DNA from: Campanula takesimana
Taxonomy: Eukaryota > Streptophyta > Magnoliopsida > Asterales > Campanulaceae
Direction: 5' to 3'
NCBI GenBank assembly: GCA_026119855.1
Contig: JAOWBW010000389.1
Span: 558,001 to 622,000, forward strand
DNA: 64,000 nucleotides
Below are positions 45,267 to 55,448 of the stretch, one piece after another. The first letter of the stretch is position 1. Every line of letters starts with the position of its first letter. A program made the translations under genes and the position numbers. Below the pieces are notes generated by a model. It had not been told where the DNA came from, did no database searches, and saw only the letters and a program-made list of their open reading frames with translations.

Positions 45267-45846
45267 TGTTGGTGATTTTAGTGTCATCAACGATTTTATG
45301 TAATTGTGATTTACTAGAGACCAATACGATTTCATATTCGGCTCGGATACGAGTAAGGGAAAGTGTGGAGTACACACTCGTTTGAGTTAATATGTTTTCG
45401 ACCACAATAAAGAAGCAGGGGTCAAGGGGGCTGCGCCCCCTTGCGGGGTCAAGGGGCAGCGCCCCGAAACCTAAACGGTATAGTTGGTGCTCTAATTAAA
45501 ACTACCGTTTTCTCCCGCCAGGATTCCCGCCAAGCCAAGAGACAACCCTAAACCCTAACAGGTATGACTGTTGCTAACATTTGTGACTTTTCAGTCAATC
45601 CTGCTCGTTCCTACCATCTATATATATACAGAATTTGGTTTCAGATTACATTGACGAAAAATACACACAATTACTCTGAGTTTTGATCTGATTTCTTTGC
45701 CTAGATTCAGATCGTTTGATTGTATTATCCCATACAAAAATTTCGTGTAACCCAGGCATATAGGGTCGAAATATTTTGTTCGGAAAGTGAATTACTCACG
45801 ATTCAATCATATATCAGGATTATCAATAAACCCTAAATTTCCAACA
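45267..45846 (+). mobile_element. copia-type solo LTR, 580 bp
   Basis: Begins TGTTGG and ends CCAACA, flanked by the perfect 5-bp duplication TACTC (45262-45266 and 45847-45851). A TATATATATA promoter-like box lies near 45617-45630. Two GC hairpins, GGGGGCTGCGCCCCC (45426-45440) and GGGGCAGCGCCCC (45453-45465), stand out from the AT-rich surroundings. No internal domain adjoins it, so it is the product of LTR-LTR recombination. Confidence 0.85.
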
Positions 45847-45851
45847 TACTC

Positions 45852-46342
45852 AAGCTAATCTTTCATCACCCCTCTTTTGTTCTCGATTCAATCACATTGT
45901 CTTCTTCATCTTGTACATTTTGTATGTGCGGGAATCAATTTAAAAATTTGTAGATCCCTTTAGCTAAAAAAATGTTTCATTTGTCGAGCACAAAAACAGG
46001 AGGACACTCTCGAAAGAATCTGAAAGAAAAAATTCATGATAATACCCTTTCTCAAAATAAGTGCAATAGTTTTAACTCTCTTACAATTAAAATTCTTGAA
46101 ATTTAATTATATTTATAAAATTCTAAAAAAAATATTATTATTGTTATTATTATTTTATATGATGCATTAGATCATTTTTATATTAAAAGCAATTCATATA
46201 ATATTTTTTTTTAACTTAAATTGTAAGATTTGGCTTTTCAAGTACAATTTCTTGTTAACTATCTTTTGTAAATGTAAAAGTTCATAAAATACTTATGGAT
46301 ATAATGGATAAATAAAACACTAATATGAGTTGGGATTTCAAG
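45852..46342. other. AT-rich intergenic DNA, nothing recognised
   Basis: Short interval between the solo LTR and the hAT element, without supported features. Confidence 0.5.
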
Positions 46343-46707
46343 TAGGGCTGGATTGGTAGGTATACCAGTTACATTTTGCTTATACCATGTACCAACCAAG
46401 TTTAACTTGGTACATAAAATTATGTACCACTACCAACCAACTAAGTCGGTATACCAACTTAGTTGGTACGGTTGGTACTAGCCTATACCAAATGTAGAAT
46501 GTAATGTAAAAAATAAAAATAAAAATTGAGAGTAGTCTTTTTCAACAGTGACATCCGCATGAGTATTATTGTATTTGTATTGAGCTGTTACATGCTGTTA
46601 TGCAAATGCCACAAAGAAATATTAACTTGCATACCTTGTTGAGATATGAATTTAGGCATGAAATCCGTCGACGATGCATTATCAGTTGAGAGAGAAAGAA
46701 ACAAGTA

Positions 46708-46989
46708 CCCTCTCCGTCCCAGCACAAGTGACACTTATTTTCTTTTCGGTTTGTCCCACTACAAGTGACACTACCCAAAATGAAAATATTTTAATATATT
46801 TATATTCAACTAACCCCACCATTTAAACCCACTCATTCTCTCTCTTTATTTCCCACCACTCAATTTATTCAACCACCGCTACTATTTACCCCACTCATTC
46901 TCTCTCTTCATTTTCTATTACACATATCTACATTTTTCTTAATCTCCGTGTCCCAAAAGTTAGTGTCACTTGTGCCCGGACGGAGGGAG
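46708..46989. mobile_element. Stowaway MITE, 282 bp, nested in hAT
   Basis: Termini CCCTCTCCGTCCCAGCACAA and TTGTGCCCGGACGGAGGGAG within TA. Near-copy of the element in ARC6 intron 4 (29825-30105). Confidence 0.85.
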
Positions 46990-47281
46990 TATATAAGAAC
47001 AAGAGATTTTTTTTGTTGTAACTACTAGATTAAAAGAATCATAGAAAAGTGTAACTGTATATATTCTTTAAAAACATGTTAAATTTGTCCATCAAAGCCA
47101 CTGAATGGTCCCATATATGAAAAACCAAATATTTATAAACATACAAAGTATCTTTGAAAAAAAAATTGCATTCAACTTTATTTCGGGAATAGAATAATGA
47201 TAGAATATTGAAAGATACTTTATTTTTCAATACATAATAATATTTTTAATATTATTAAAAATTACAATTGGTACTTGGTAT

Positions 47282-47459
47282 CAGTGTTCTAAAAGACCCC
47301 CCGTCTAGGCCCCGCCTAGGCGCTAGGCGTTCATGAAACGCCTAGGCCCCATCTAGGATATTATAGTTATTTTTGAATTTTCGGCCCCGCCTAGATCCCG
47401 CCTAGGCGCTAGGCGCCCCTGCGGCGCCTAGCGACCGCCTAGCGTTTTTTAGAACATTG
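47282..47459. mobile_element. hAT-type MITE, 178 bp, nested in hAT
   Basis: A perfect 8-bp duplication CTTGGTAT (47274-47281 and 47460-47467) flanks termini CAGTGTTCTAAAA and TTTTAGAACATTG. The interior is made of palindromic GCGCCTAGGCGC-type blocks and is very GC-rich. Confidence 0.85.
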
Positions 47460-47553
47460 CTTGGTATACCAACCAACATCAAATATCAGTGCCGTGTACC
47501 AACCAATTATACATAATTGGTACGGTAGTACCTACCAACAATGTCGGTATACC

Positions 47554-47667
47554 TAGGGGTGGCAAATTGAGTGTTTTGGGTTTACCCATTAAACTTAAAA
47601 ATCCATTGGATATCCGGATATTTTAACTTTAATGGATACACCCAAAACACCCATTTTTCCACCCCTA
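47554..47667. mobile_element. hAT-type MITE, 114 bp, nested in hAT
   Basis: A perfect 8-bp duplication GGTATACC (47546-47553 and 47668-47675) flanks termini TAGGGGTGG and CCACCCCTA. The arms GAGTGTTTTGGGTTTA and its partner extend the inverted repeat. Confidence 0.85.
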
Positions 47668-48080
47668 GGTATACCGATTTGATCGTACCAATTATAATTG
47701 ATACAGTTGGTACACGAGTTGGTTGGTACAGATTCACAAATTTTGTCAGCCTTAGTTTCAAGTGATTAATAAATTTGAGAGAAGTAAAATTTGTAAATAC
47801 TTACGCTATCAGTTTCAAGTGATTAATAAAAAAAAAAACACTTTTTTGTATTGTAATACTCCATTTTGAACAAAATAAAACAAGGAAAATGATCAAAATA
47901 GGTTGTTCTCCTCCAACAACCTATTTATTGAACGTTTTGGGAAGTGAGCAAAACAAACAAACACTTTTTTTTTTTTCACAGGCGGAGAGGACAGAGAAAC
48001 TGAAGCAGCAACCTCCCCCACCACCTGTATTTTGGCACCACATATATGACTCCTCCGACTATTTCTCTCACTCTCAGGCC

Positions 48081-48254
48081 ATGTTTCTTCTCCTAACCCA
48101 ACTCCACTCTCCCCCATGCCAACGGCTACTTTTCTCTCCCTCTTCCTCACCCTACTACTCTCCTCCACCGCCACCACCTACTCCGGCACCCTTCCGGAGA
48201 TCCAAGCCTTATTATCTTTCAAACTTAACTTACACGACCCGCTCGGCGTCTTAG
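48081..48254 (+). promoter_or_regulatory. overlapping upstream ORF of the LRR kinase
   Basis: An ATG 35 nt before the kinase start opens a 57-codon frame that overlaps the first 139 nt of the kinase CDS in another frame and ends in TAG. Its context has G at -3, whereas the kinase ATG has C at -3 and C at +4. If the transcript starts upstream of 48081, ribosomes would need leaky scanning to reach the kinase start. If transcription starts downstream of it, the uORF is irrelevant. Confidence 0.45.
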
Positions 48255-51200
48255 GCGGCTGGAACACCTCCACCTCAGCCGCCCCATGCGACTGGCGTGG
48301 CGTCATTTGTTTCGATAACCGTGTTCGTGAACTCCGCCTTCCTCGTCTCCAACTCTCCGGCCGGCTTACTGACCAGCTTGGCAATCTAAACCAGCTTCGT
48401 AAGCTAAGCCTTCATTCTAATGCCTTCAATGCCTCTATTCCTTCTTCGTTATCTCAATGCTCGCTCTTACGAGCCGTTTACTTACAGTATAACTCTTTCA
48501 CCGGCGTTCTCCCGCCGGCCGTCTTTAACCTCACTAACCTTCAGGTCCTTAACCTAGCTCATAATTTTCTCGCTGGTCAAATCTCTGGGAACCTCCCGAT
48601 TAGCCTCCGGTATCTTGACTTATCTTCCAATTTATTCTCCGGCAACATCCCGGCTAACCTCTCTGTCACTCCCAACCTGCAACTCATCAATTTGTCTTTC
48701 AATTCATTTTCCGGCCAAGTTCCGGCGACCATCGGAGACCTCCAAGAGCTGCAATACCTATGGCTAGACTCGAACCAATTGTACGGCACTCTTCCTTCGT
48801 CGATCGCTAATTGCTCCTCGCTTATTCATTTTAGTGCCGGAGATAACAATTTTAGAGGTCTGATTCCGGCGTCAATCGGCTCACTCCCAAATCTCCAAGT
48901 CATTTCTTTACCGCGAAATGCATTGTCAGGTTCGGTCCCCACATCTCTATTTGCTAATGTCACAATCAATTCTCCTTCATTACGAATTGTCCAGCTAGGG
49001 TTTAATAACTTCACGGGCTTAGTCAATCCCCCAAATTTTACATTCTCCTCTCTCTTAGAAGTTTTAGACATTCACGATAATCAGATAAAAGACGTTTTCC
49101 CAATTTGGTTAACAAATGTGAATAGCCTTACGAGTTTAGATCTTTCCCGAAACTTCTTTTCCGGCACGTTACCGGCTGAAATCGGAAATTTATTGAATTT
49201 AGTGGAGCTAAAGTTGGCTAATAATTCATTTACCGGTCAAGCGCCGTCTGAAATCCGAAAATGTAGTTTGTTGAATGTTCTTGATCTTGGAGGAAATCGT
49301 TTATCAGGGTTGGTTCCTGACTTTATTGGGGAACTACAGGGTTTAAAATTTCTATCCTTAGGTAGAAATCTTTTCAATGGAACCATCCCGTCGAGTTTTG
49401 GAAGGCTTTCCCAGCTCGAGTCCTTGGATTTGAGCGATAATCACTTAACTGGTGATGTCCCTCAAGAATTAACGGGTTTAAGTAATTTAACTTCTTTGAA
49501 TTTGAGCAGTAACAAGTTTTCTGGGGAGATTCCGGCAAGTATTTGGGGATTGAAAGGGTTGATGATTCTTAACATGAGTGGTTGTGATTTTTCCGGGCAG
49601 ATTCAGGGTAGTGTAGGGAATTTGCTTAGGCTTTCCGGTCTAGATTTGAGTAAACAAAACTTGTCTGGGGAATTGCCAGTTGAACTGTTTGGGTTACCTA
49701 GTTTAAAGCTGGTTGCTTTAGAGGAAAACAATTTGTCCGGTGATGTTCCTGAGGGTTTCAGTAGTTTGTCGAATTTACAGCATCTGAATCTTTCTTCTAA
49801 TGCTTTCTCTGGGAACGTACCACATGAATTTGGGTTTCTTCAGTCCTTAATTGTTCTCTCTCTATCAAATAATGGTATTAATGGCTCAATTCCGGTGGAG
49901 CTGGGAAATGTCTCTGTTCTTGAAGTATTAGAGGTTCGTGGGAATCATTTGACCGGTGAGATTCCAGATAGTCTCTCTCGTTTATCTCATCTTGAGAAGC
50001 TTGATTTGGGACAGAACAGTTTGACCGGCGAAATCCCAGAAGACATTTCCAATTGCACAGCACTTACTTCTTTGTTACTGGATGGAAATCACATTTCAGG
50101 TCAAATACCAGAAAGTCTCTCTCTGATTCCTGGCTTGCAACATTTGAATCTCTCGGATAATAACCTTGAGGGCAGGATTCCTGAAAAATTGGGTTCTCGA
50201 TTCAATGATCCTTCCGTGTTTACGAAGAACAAACGCTTATGTGGGAGGCCATTGAATAAAAACTGTAAAAAGGAAAAGGATCGAAAGAGGAGAAGGCTCA
50301 TTATATTGATTTGTGTGGTTGCTGCTGGGGGGATATTCTTGACACTCTGTTGTTGTGGGTATCTATGGGGTCTCTTGAGGTGGCGGAAGAGGTTGATCGG
50401 AAAAGCAAACGGAGAGAAGAAGCCGAGCCCAGGCCGTGGAAGCTCAGGAACAGAAGGTGGTGGTCGAGGGAGTGGCAATAGTCAAAACGGAGTGCCCAAA
50501 CTGATCATGTTCAACAACAGAATAGCCTATGCAGAGACAGTTGAAGCCACAAGACAATTCGATGAGGAAAATGTCTTGAGCAGAGGCAAATACGGGCTTA
50601 TATTCAAAGCCACTTTCCCCGATGGAATGGTTCTTGCCATCCGCCGCCTTCCGGATGCTTCCATACCGGAATCCACGTTCCGGAAAGAAGCTGAGTCGCT
50701 TGGAAAAGTCAAACACCGGAATTTGACCGTGCTGCGAGGCTACTTTGCGGGCCCACCACCGGATGTCCGTCTCCTAGTTTATGACTACATGCCTAATGGT
50801 AACTTAGCAACCCTTCTTCAAGAGGCATCACACCAAGATGGGCATGTATTAAACTGGCCCATGCGACATTTAATTGCACTAGGGATTGCGCGTGGTCTAG
50901 CTTTCTTGCATTCAATTCCAATGGTCCATGGTGATATCAAGCCACAAAATGTCCTCTTTGATGCTGATTTTGAAGCCCATCTTTCCGATTTCGGGTTAAA
51001 TAAACTAACCATTGCCACCCCAACCGAACCATCATCATCATCCTCAGCCGCTCCGGTCAGCTCACTAGGGTACGTCTCGCCGGAAGCCATGTTGACCGGT
51101 CAAGCTACTAAAGAAGCTGATGCGTATAGCTTTGGGATAGTGTTGTTAGAAATCTTGACCGGGAAAAAGCCGGTAATGTTTAGTGATCAAGATGAAGATA

Positions 51201-51457
51201 TTGTTAAGTGGGTGAAGAGGCAGCTACAAAGAGGGGCGATTTCGGAATTGTTGGAACCGGGATTGCTTGAGCTTGATCCTGAGTCATCGGAATGGGAGGA
51301 GTTTTTGTTGGGGCTGAAAGTTGGGTTGCTTTGTACGACCACCGACCCGCTCGAAAGGCCGTCCATGACGGATGTTGTGTTCATGTTAGAAGGATGCCGG
51401 GTCGGGCCAGATATTCCGTCGTCTGCTGGTCCAACTTCACTCCCTTCACCTATTTGA
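48116..51457 (+). CDS. LRR receptor-like kinase (At4g36180 type), 1113 aa
   Basis: Intronless. A signal peptide (1 to about 23) leads into an LRRNT region (LNLHDPLG, CDWRGV at 58-63). More than twenty plant-type LRRs with IP.LG spacing and many N-glycosylation sites follow, then LCGRPLNKNC, a transmembrane helix (about 728-750) and a kinase domain from about 818. Blocks such as LVYDYMPNGNL and LLQEASHQDGHVLNWPMRHL closely match the probable receptor kinase At4g36180, which is about 1136 aa. The kinase looks atypical: the VAIK lysine position reads AIRR (Arg843), the glycine loop is RGKYGLIF, and the catalytic loop is HGDIKPQN (938-945, non-RD). DFG (958-960) is kept. The Arg substitution is also present in the Arabidopsis relative, so it is a family trait rather than damage. 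The ligand is unknown. Confidence 0.95.
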   Translation: MPTATFLSLFLTLLLSSTATTYSGTLPEIQALLSFKLNLHDPLGVLGGWNTSTSAAPCDWRGVICFDNRVRELRLPRLQLSGRLTDQLGNLNQLRKLSLHSNAFNASIPSSLSQCSLLRAVYLQYNSFTGVLPPAVFNLTNLQVLNLAHNFLAGQISGNLPISLRYLDLSSNLFSGNIPANLSVTPNLQLINLSFNSFSGQVPATIGDLQELQYLWLDSNQLYGTLPSSIANCSSLIHFSAGDNNFRGLIPASIGSLPNLQVISLPRNALSGSVPTSLFANVTINSPSLRIVQLGFNNFTGLVNPPNFTFSSLLEVLDIHDNQIKDVFPIWLTNVNSLTSLDLSRNFFSGTLPAEIGNLLNLVELKLANNSFTGQAPSEIRKCSLLNVLDLGGNRLSGLVPDFIGELQGLKFLSLGRNLFNGTIPSSFGRLSQLESLDLSDNHLTGDVPQELTGLSNLTSLNLSSNKFSGEIPASIWGLKGLMILNMSGCDFSGQIQGSVGNLLRLSGLDLSKQNLSGELPVELFGLPSLKLVALEENNLSGDVPEGFSSLSNLQHLNLSSNAFSGNVPHEFGFLQSLIVLSLSNNGINGSIPVELGNVSVLEVLEVRGNHLTGEIPDSLSRLSHLEKLDLGQNSLTGEIPEDISNCTALTSLLLDGNHISGQIPESLSLIPGLQHLNLSDNNLEGRIPEKLGSRFNDPSVFTKNKRLCGRPLNKNCKKEKDRKRRRLIILICVVAAGGIFLTLCCCGYLWGLLRWRKRLIGKANGEKKPSPGRGSSGTEGGGRGSGNSQNGVPKLIMFNNRIAYAETVEATRQFDEENVLSRGKYGLIFKATFPDGMVLAIRRLPDASIPESTFRKEAESLGKVKHRNLTVLRGYFAGPPPDVRLLVYDYMPNGNLATLLQEASHQDGHVLNWPMRHLIALGIARGLAFLHSIPMVHGDIKPQNVLFDADFEAHLSDFGLNKLTIATPTEPSSSSSAAPVSSLGYVSPEAMLTGQATKEADAYSFGIVLLEILTGKKPVMFSDQDEDIVKWVKRQLQRGAISELLEPGLLELDPESSEWEEFLLGLKVGLLCTTTDPLERPSMTDVVFMLEGCRVGPDIPSSAGPTSLPSPI

Positions 51458-51614
51458 GGAGTGCAGTTTGTTAGTATATTTTCTATGTTTTAGAAAATTA
51501 CAGCTACATAGTTACTTCAGTAGTTGTTGTCTTGTTGATTCATAATGTACTTAATTCATCATTTTAAAGTTGTTCCTTCTTTTTAACTGTATACTGCATG
51601 CATACTACTTCCGT

Positions 51615-52198
51615 CATTTTTTTATTTTTTTTTAACAGATGAACTATATCATTCATTTCAAGGCAGTTGCCATAATTTACAAATTTCTATGAAATCTATT
51701 ACAGTCTTATCTAAAGTTCTACAGTCTTATCTAAAGCCATGCCTATCTATACCCCTGTCTATTACAAGTTGCTATAGAGTTTCACCATTGTCAAACCTAT
51801 TTCATTTCAGCGAATTATAATTGCTTCTACAAATTCTCCCAAGGGAGAATCGAACCCAAACCCACCCGATACTAGGGATGGCCAAACCGAACAGGAACCG
51901 GAGAACCGGACCGGAGAAGCACGGAACCGGAATAAACCGGAACCGGAGTAACCGGAACCGCCATTCATCCGGGCCGGTTACGGTTCACATAAATGGCGAA
52001 CCGGACTGAAACCGGACCGAAAATCCCTTGTTTTTCAATAATTTTAAAGGGGGGGGGGGAGGGGGACCGGAACCGTACCGGAACCGAAACCTAACCGGAA
52101 CCGGTGTAACCAAGGGCCGGTTACGGGTCACCTATATGCCGAACCGGAACCGGTTTTGGCCATCCCTACCCGATACCACTCGGCCAGAAGGCCTTTGG
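51615..52198 (-). mobile_element. tRNA-derived SINE, split by an hAT MITE
   Basis: TACTTCCGT flanks both sides (51606-51614 and 52199-52207). On the minus strand the head reads GGCCTTCTGGCCGAGTGGTA (box A), and the box B GGGTTCGATTCTCC lies beyond the inserted MITE. The body runs to an A-rich tail seen as T at 51616-51634. Without the insertion it is about 280 bp. It lies 150 bp downstream of the LRR kinase. Confidence 0.8.
51873..52168. mobile_element. hAT-type MITE, 296 bp, nested in a SINE
   Basis: A perfect 8-bp duplication CCCGATAC (51865-51872 and 52169-52176) flanks termini TAGGGATGGCCAAACCG and CGGTTTTGGCCATCCCTA. AACCGGAACCGG repeats fill the arms, and a G run sits in the middle. 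Confidence 0.9.
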
Positions 52199-52264
52199 TA
52201 CTTCCGTTCTGAAAATGAGTAAAGTTTAGACATTTATTTTGGGACGGAGGGATATAATATAATA

Positions 52265-52531
52265 CTCCCTCCGGTCCAAAATAACTGTCACTTTTGGACC
52301 AAATTTTTGGTTCAAAATAATTGTCACTTTTGAGCTAAATGTCCCTTTTACCCTTGCATTGAAACTTGTTCTCTTTTATTAATTGTCTTAGTGTGTGAGA
52401 CATTAATGTAAGAAAGTTGCACACTTAATAGGGGTAAAGTTGAAACTTTTGTAATTAAGTCATGATAATAATTGCATTTCTTAAGAATTTTGCAAATGCA
52501 AAAAAAGACAATTATTTTAGACCAGGGGGAG
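52265..52531. mobile_element. Stowaway MITE, 267 bp, twin copy A
   Basis: Termini CTCCCTCCGGTCCAAAATAA and TTAGACCAGGGGGAG within TA. Nearly identical to 53460-53726 and in the same orientation. Confidence 0.85.
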
Positions 52532-52909
52532 TAGGATTATCTTCAACACTTGTTTGGAGGTGAGTCAAATGATTTTTTTCCGGAAGATAGGAACTGGGCC
52601 ATCAACTAATTCCGCAAAAAGTGAATGGAAATTAGGCTTTTTGGTTTCCTAAATGAATTATTTGACTCCATTATCGTAACAGAAAAGTAGCCGTTAATCA
52701 AAAAGTGTTTAATGGAAATAGTGTGAGCGCTAGAATCTGTGAATGTGTCGGATTGAGTTTATTTTTTAAAATGTAAGTGGGTAGGGATAGAGCTTCCAAG
52801 ATTCCGTAAGGGGATGTGGACCGGCTAATAAATACGTACTCATTTTGGGGTTATTTTGATCATAAATACGGAGTATTACTTTGTCCTTTAAATGAGTGTC
52901 TAAGACATA

Positions 52910-53196
52910 CTCCATTCGGTCTCAAATATAAGCAAAAATAACTCAAATCACACTTATTAAAAAAGTAGTTAAGTTAGTCAATTGTCTTTATTTTATAATA
53001 AAAAACATGTTAAAATTACTAATATATCCTCATATTAAATGTGTAATAAATGTGCACTTGTATTTGAAAATGAATAATTAAATAGAGGCAGTTTTGGTAA
53101 GAAAGTATTAAATGGTCTTGAAATCCTTTAGAGTTGCTTATATTTAGGTAAAAAAAAAAAACCACTTTTGTTGCTTATAATTGAGTCCGGAGGGAG
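52910..53196. mobile_element. Stowaway MITE, 287 bp
   Basis: Termini CTCCATTCGGTCTCAAATAT and TTATAATTGAGTCCGGAGGGAG-like right end, within TA. Confidence 0.75.
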
Positions 53197-53197
53197 T

Positions 53198-53409
53198 AAC
53201 TTTTTGTACAATTTGGTTGCAAAATTCATATATAATTTTATATATAATTTTGTAATCCTCCTTACAAACATTTTGTTTTTGCAAATATAAAGAGACCGGT
53301 GAATTTTTTTTTGAAAAAAAACGTTTAGGGACAAAGTTATAATCAAAATGGATACTCATTTTGGGACAAATTTTTTTTGAAAATAAACTCTTTTAGGGAT
53401 AGATGGAGT
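53198..53409. mobile_element. truncated Stowaway MITE
   Basis: Contains TTTTTGTACAATTTGGTTGC and a right end TTTTAGGGATAGATGGAG before TA. The left terminus is missing, and the preceding Stowaway abuts the break. Related to 29262-29530. Confidence 0.5.
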
Positions 53410-53459
53410 AACAAGCATTTACTGCCTTTTTATCTACTTCTTTCGTTTTAAAATAACTA

Positions 53460-53726
53460 CTCCCTCCGGTCCAAAATAACTGTCACTTTTGGACCAAAAT
53501 TTTGGTCCAAAATAATTGTCACTTTTGAGCTAAATGTCCCTTTTACCCTTGCATTGAAACTTGTTCTCTTTTATTAATTGTCTTAGTCTGTGAGACATTA
53601 ATGTAAGAAAGTTGCACACTTAATAGGGGTAAAGTTGGAACTTTTGTGATTTAGTCATGACAATAATTGCATTTCTTAAGAATTGTGCAAATGCAAAAAA
53701 AGACAGTTATTTTGGAACAGAGAGAG
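53460..53726. mobile_element. Stowaway MITE, 267 bp, twin copy B
   Basis: Termini CTCCCTCCGGTCCAAAATAA and TTTTGGAACAGAGAGAG within TA. Same length and nearly the same interior as 52265-52531. Confidence 0.85.
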
Positions 53727-54009
53727 TATTTAGAATATAATTATTTAATATTTATTTTGAGACGAAAGAAATATCATCGACCTTCTACTGCTTTGGGATA
53801 AAATTTTGGTTGGAGGAATTTACAGTTCCAATTTCTCTAAAGTGAAATACTCCATCTCCTCAGTTCAACACTACTATGAGTCAACTGAGAATTTTTCCGC
53901 AGGGTTATCTGTTCTTTGCTTTTGCAAGTTTTAGTAAAAGGAAGATTTGTACTCATATTGGACTTTTATCGGTAACAAGATTTTCTTTTGACAATGGTAT
54001 GTGTATATA

Positions 54010-54266
54010 CTCCCAGGCTCCGTCCTTTTTTTAATTTACAAATTTTGAGTTTGACACATTATTTTTAACAAAAGTAAAAAAGTTGATATGTCGTGAGTGT
54101 AGATAGTTGCGTAGGAGAGAGAAAGTGGGGTAGAGAATATTAAGTGGATAGTTGTTGTGAGTATGACAAGTGGGTTTCATTATTTTAAAAGTATTTTGAG
54201 ACTTTGTAGATTAAAGTGAGACAAACTAAATAACAAATTTTGTAGATTAAAGAGGGACGAAGGGAG
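54010..54266. mobile_element. Stowaway MITE, 257 bp
   Basis: Termini CTCCCAGGCTCCGTCC and GAGGGACGAAGGGAG within TA. Related to 58348-58626 and the copy inside the first Pack-MULE. Confidence 0.75.
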
Positions 54267-54356
54267 TATACTAGAACGACATACTAACTCTGTCCCTAAA
54301 TGAGTGTCCAAATTTCATTTTAAGGGACACTGAAAATCTCAACTTTATGTACAATT

Positions 54357-55448
54357 TGTAGCCCATTATGTATCTTTACGCAGCTCATTTAACCGAGCTG
54401 GGAAGGAGGAGCCACGAGGAATCGAATAAGGACTCCAAAGACTCGTCGTACCATCCCACGTTTATGATCTATGCTCGTTTGGCCGAGCTGACCACCTGGT
54501 GCCCAACGTTACTCTAAAAGGGCCCCTCGTCGGTGCGCACGGGCACACGCGACTCGAGGTCGGACTTCATCTCATGCTTGCTCGGTCAGACGAGCTCGGA
54601 CTTATATCTATATCTGTCCCCATCACGATTAGGGGAATTAGAGGCCTGACCCAACCCTTTGACAAGGCCCACTGATGACTTCTAGAAGTGTTGCCCTAAT
54701 ACGAACCAGGTGAGTCATAGATGTGGATAAGCACAAATCCCTACGTTAAAAGAACAAAATCTAGGTGACAAAGCATCTATTTTGGGGTATAAATAAAGAC
54801 CTCACCCTCATTTGCGAAGGTGAAGCTCTCTAACATGGGGATGGCAACGGGTCGGGTTCGGGGCGGGTTTCTCCAAAACCGAACCCGACCCTAACCTCAA
54901 ATAGAGCGACCCGACCCGACCCGAAGTTAATGAAACCCGACCCGACCCGAGTGGCATAAAATCTAATTTTCCCATCCCATATTTGATTTTGCCTAATTTA
55001 TGTTTAAGCTTAATTTGAATGAGTTATACAAATTAGTCTTAACTCATCAAAACCTCACTCACAAACAACTATAAAAATAAATTTAACAACACTTAATCTG
55101 ACTTAGAAGGTCCTATATGAAAATAAAAATATATCACTTATACACTCGGGGCGGGGCGGGGCGGGTCAGATTGTAATACCGAACCCGACCCGAACCCATG
55201 CGTGTTTTAAAAACTGTGATCCTAACCCTACTTTTTCGGGGCGATCGCCTTCGGGTTCGGGCGAATTGCCATCCCTACTCTAACCTCACTCTTTCTCTCT
55301 TCCCAGTTTGTTCATTCATAAGCAGACTAACTCATTCTCACGCCGGAGGGCCTTCGCCGGTGAAGCCCCGGCTGAGTTGACGTTTGTTCATCTATTTCAG
55401 GCTAATAGACGTCCAGATATCCCTTCGCGGATCCGGCTCTACTGATCG
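54357..55448 (+). mobile_element. LTR-retrotransposon solo LTR, itself interrupted
   Basis: Starts TGTAGCCC and ends CTACTGATCG (a final CA appears mutated). CAATT flanks both sides (54352-54356 and 55449-55453). TATAAATA at 54788-54795 is a good core promoter. GC-rich blocks such as GCCGGAGGGCCTTCGCCGG follow. Removing the nested hAT MITE leaves about 640 bp. No internal domain adjoins it. Superfamily unresolved. Confidence 0.65.
54836..55277. mobile_element. hAT-type MITE, 442 bp, nested in the solo LTR
   Basis: Flanks CTCTAACA (54828-54835) and CTCTAACC (55278-55285) form an 8-bp duplication with one mismatch. Termini TGGGGATGGCAACGGG and CGAATTGCCATCCCTA. GACCCGACCCGA repeats fill the arms. 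Confidence 0.8.

Larger units (their letters stand above)
46343..47754. mobile_element. non-autonomous hAT element hosting three later insertions
   Basis: Flanks ATTTCAAG (46335-46342) and GTTTCAAG (47755-47762) form an 8-bp duplication with one mismatch. Termini are TAGGGCTG and CAGCCTTA. The interior is dominated by TTGGTAC and GGTATACC motifs in both orientations. Nested inside are a Stowaway (46708-46989) and two hAT MITEs (47282-47459 and 47554-47667). Without these the host is about 820 bp. Confidence 0.75.
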
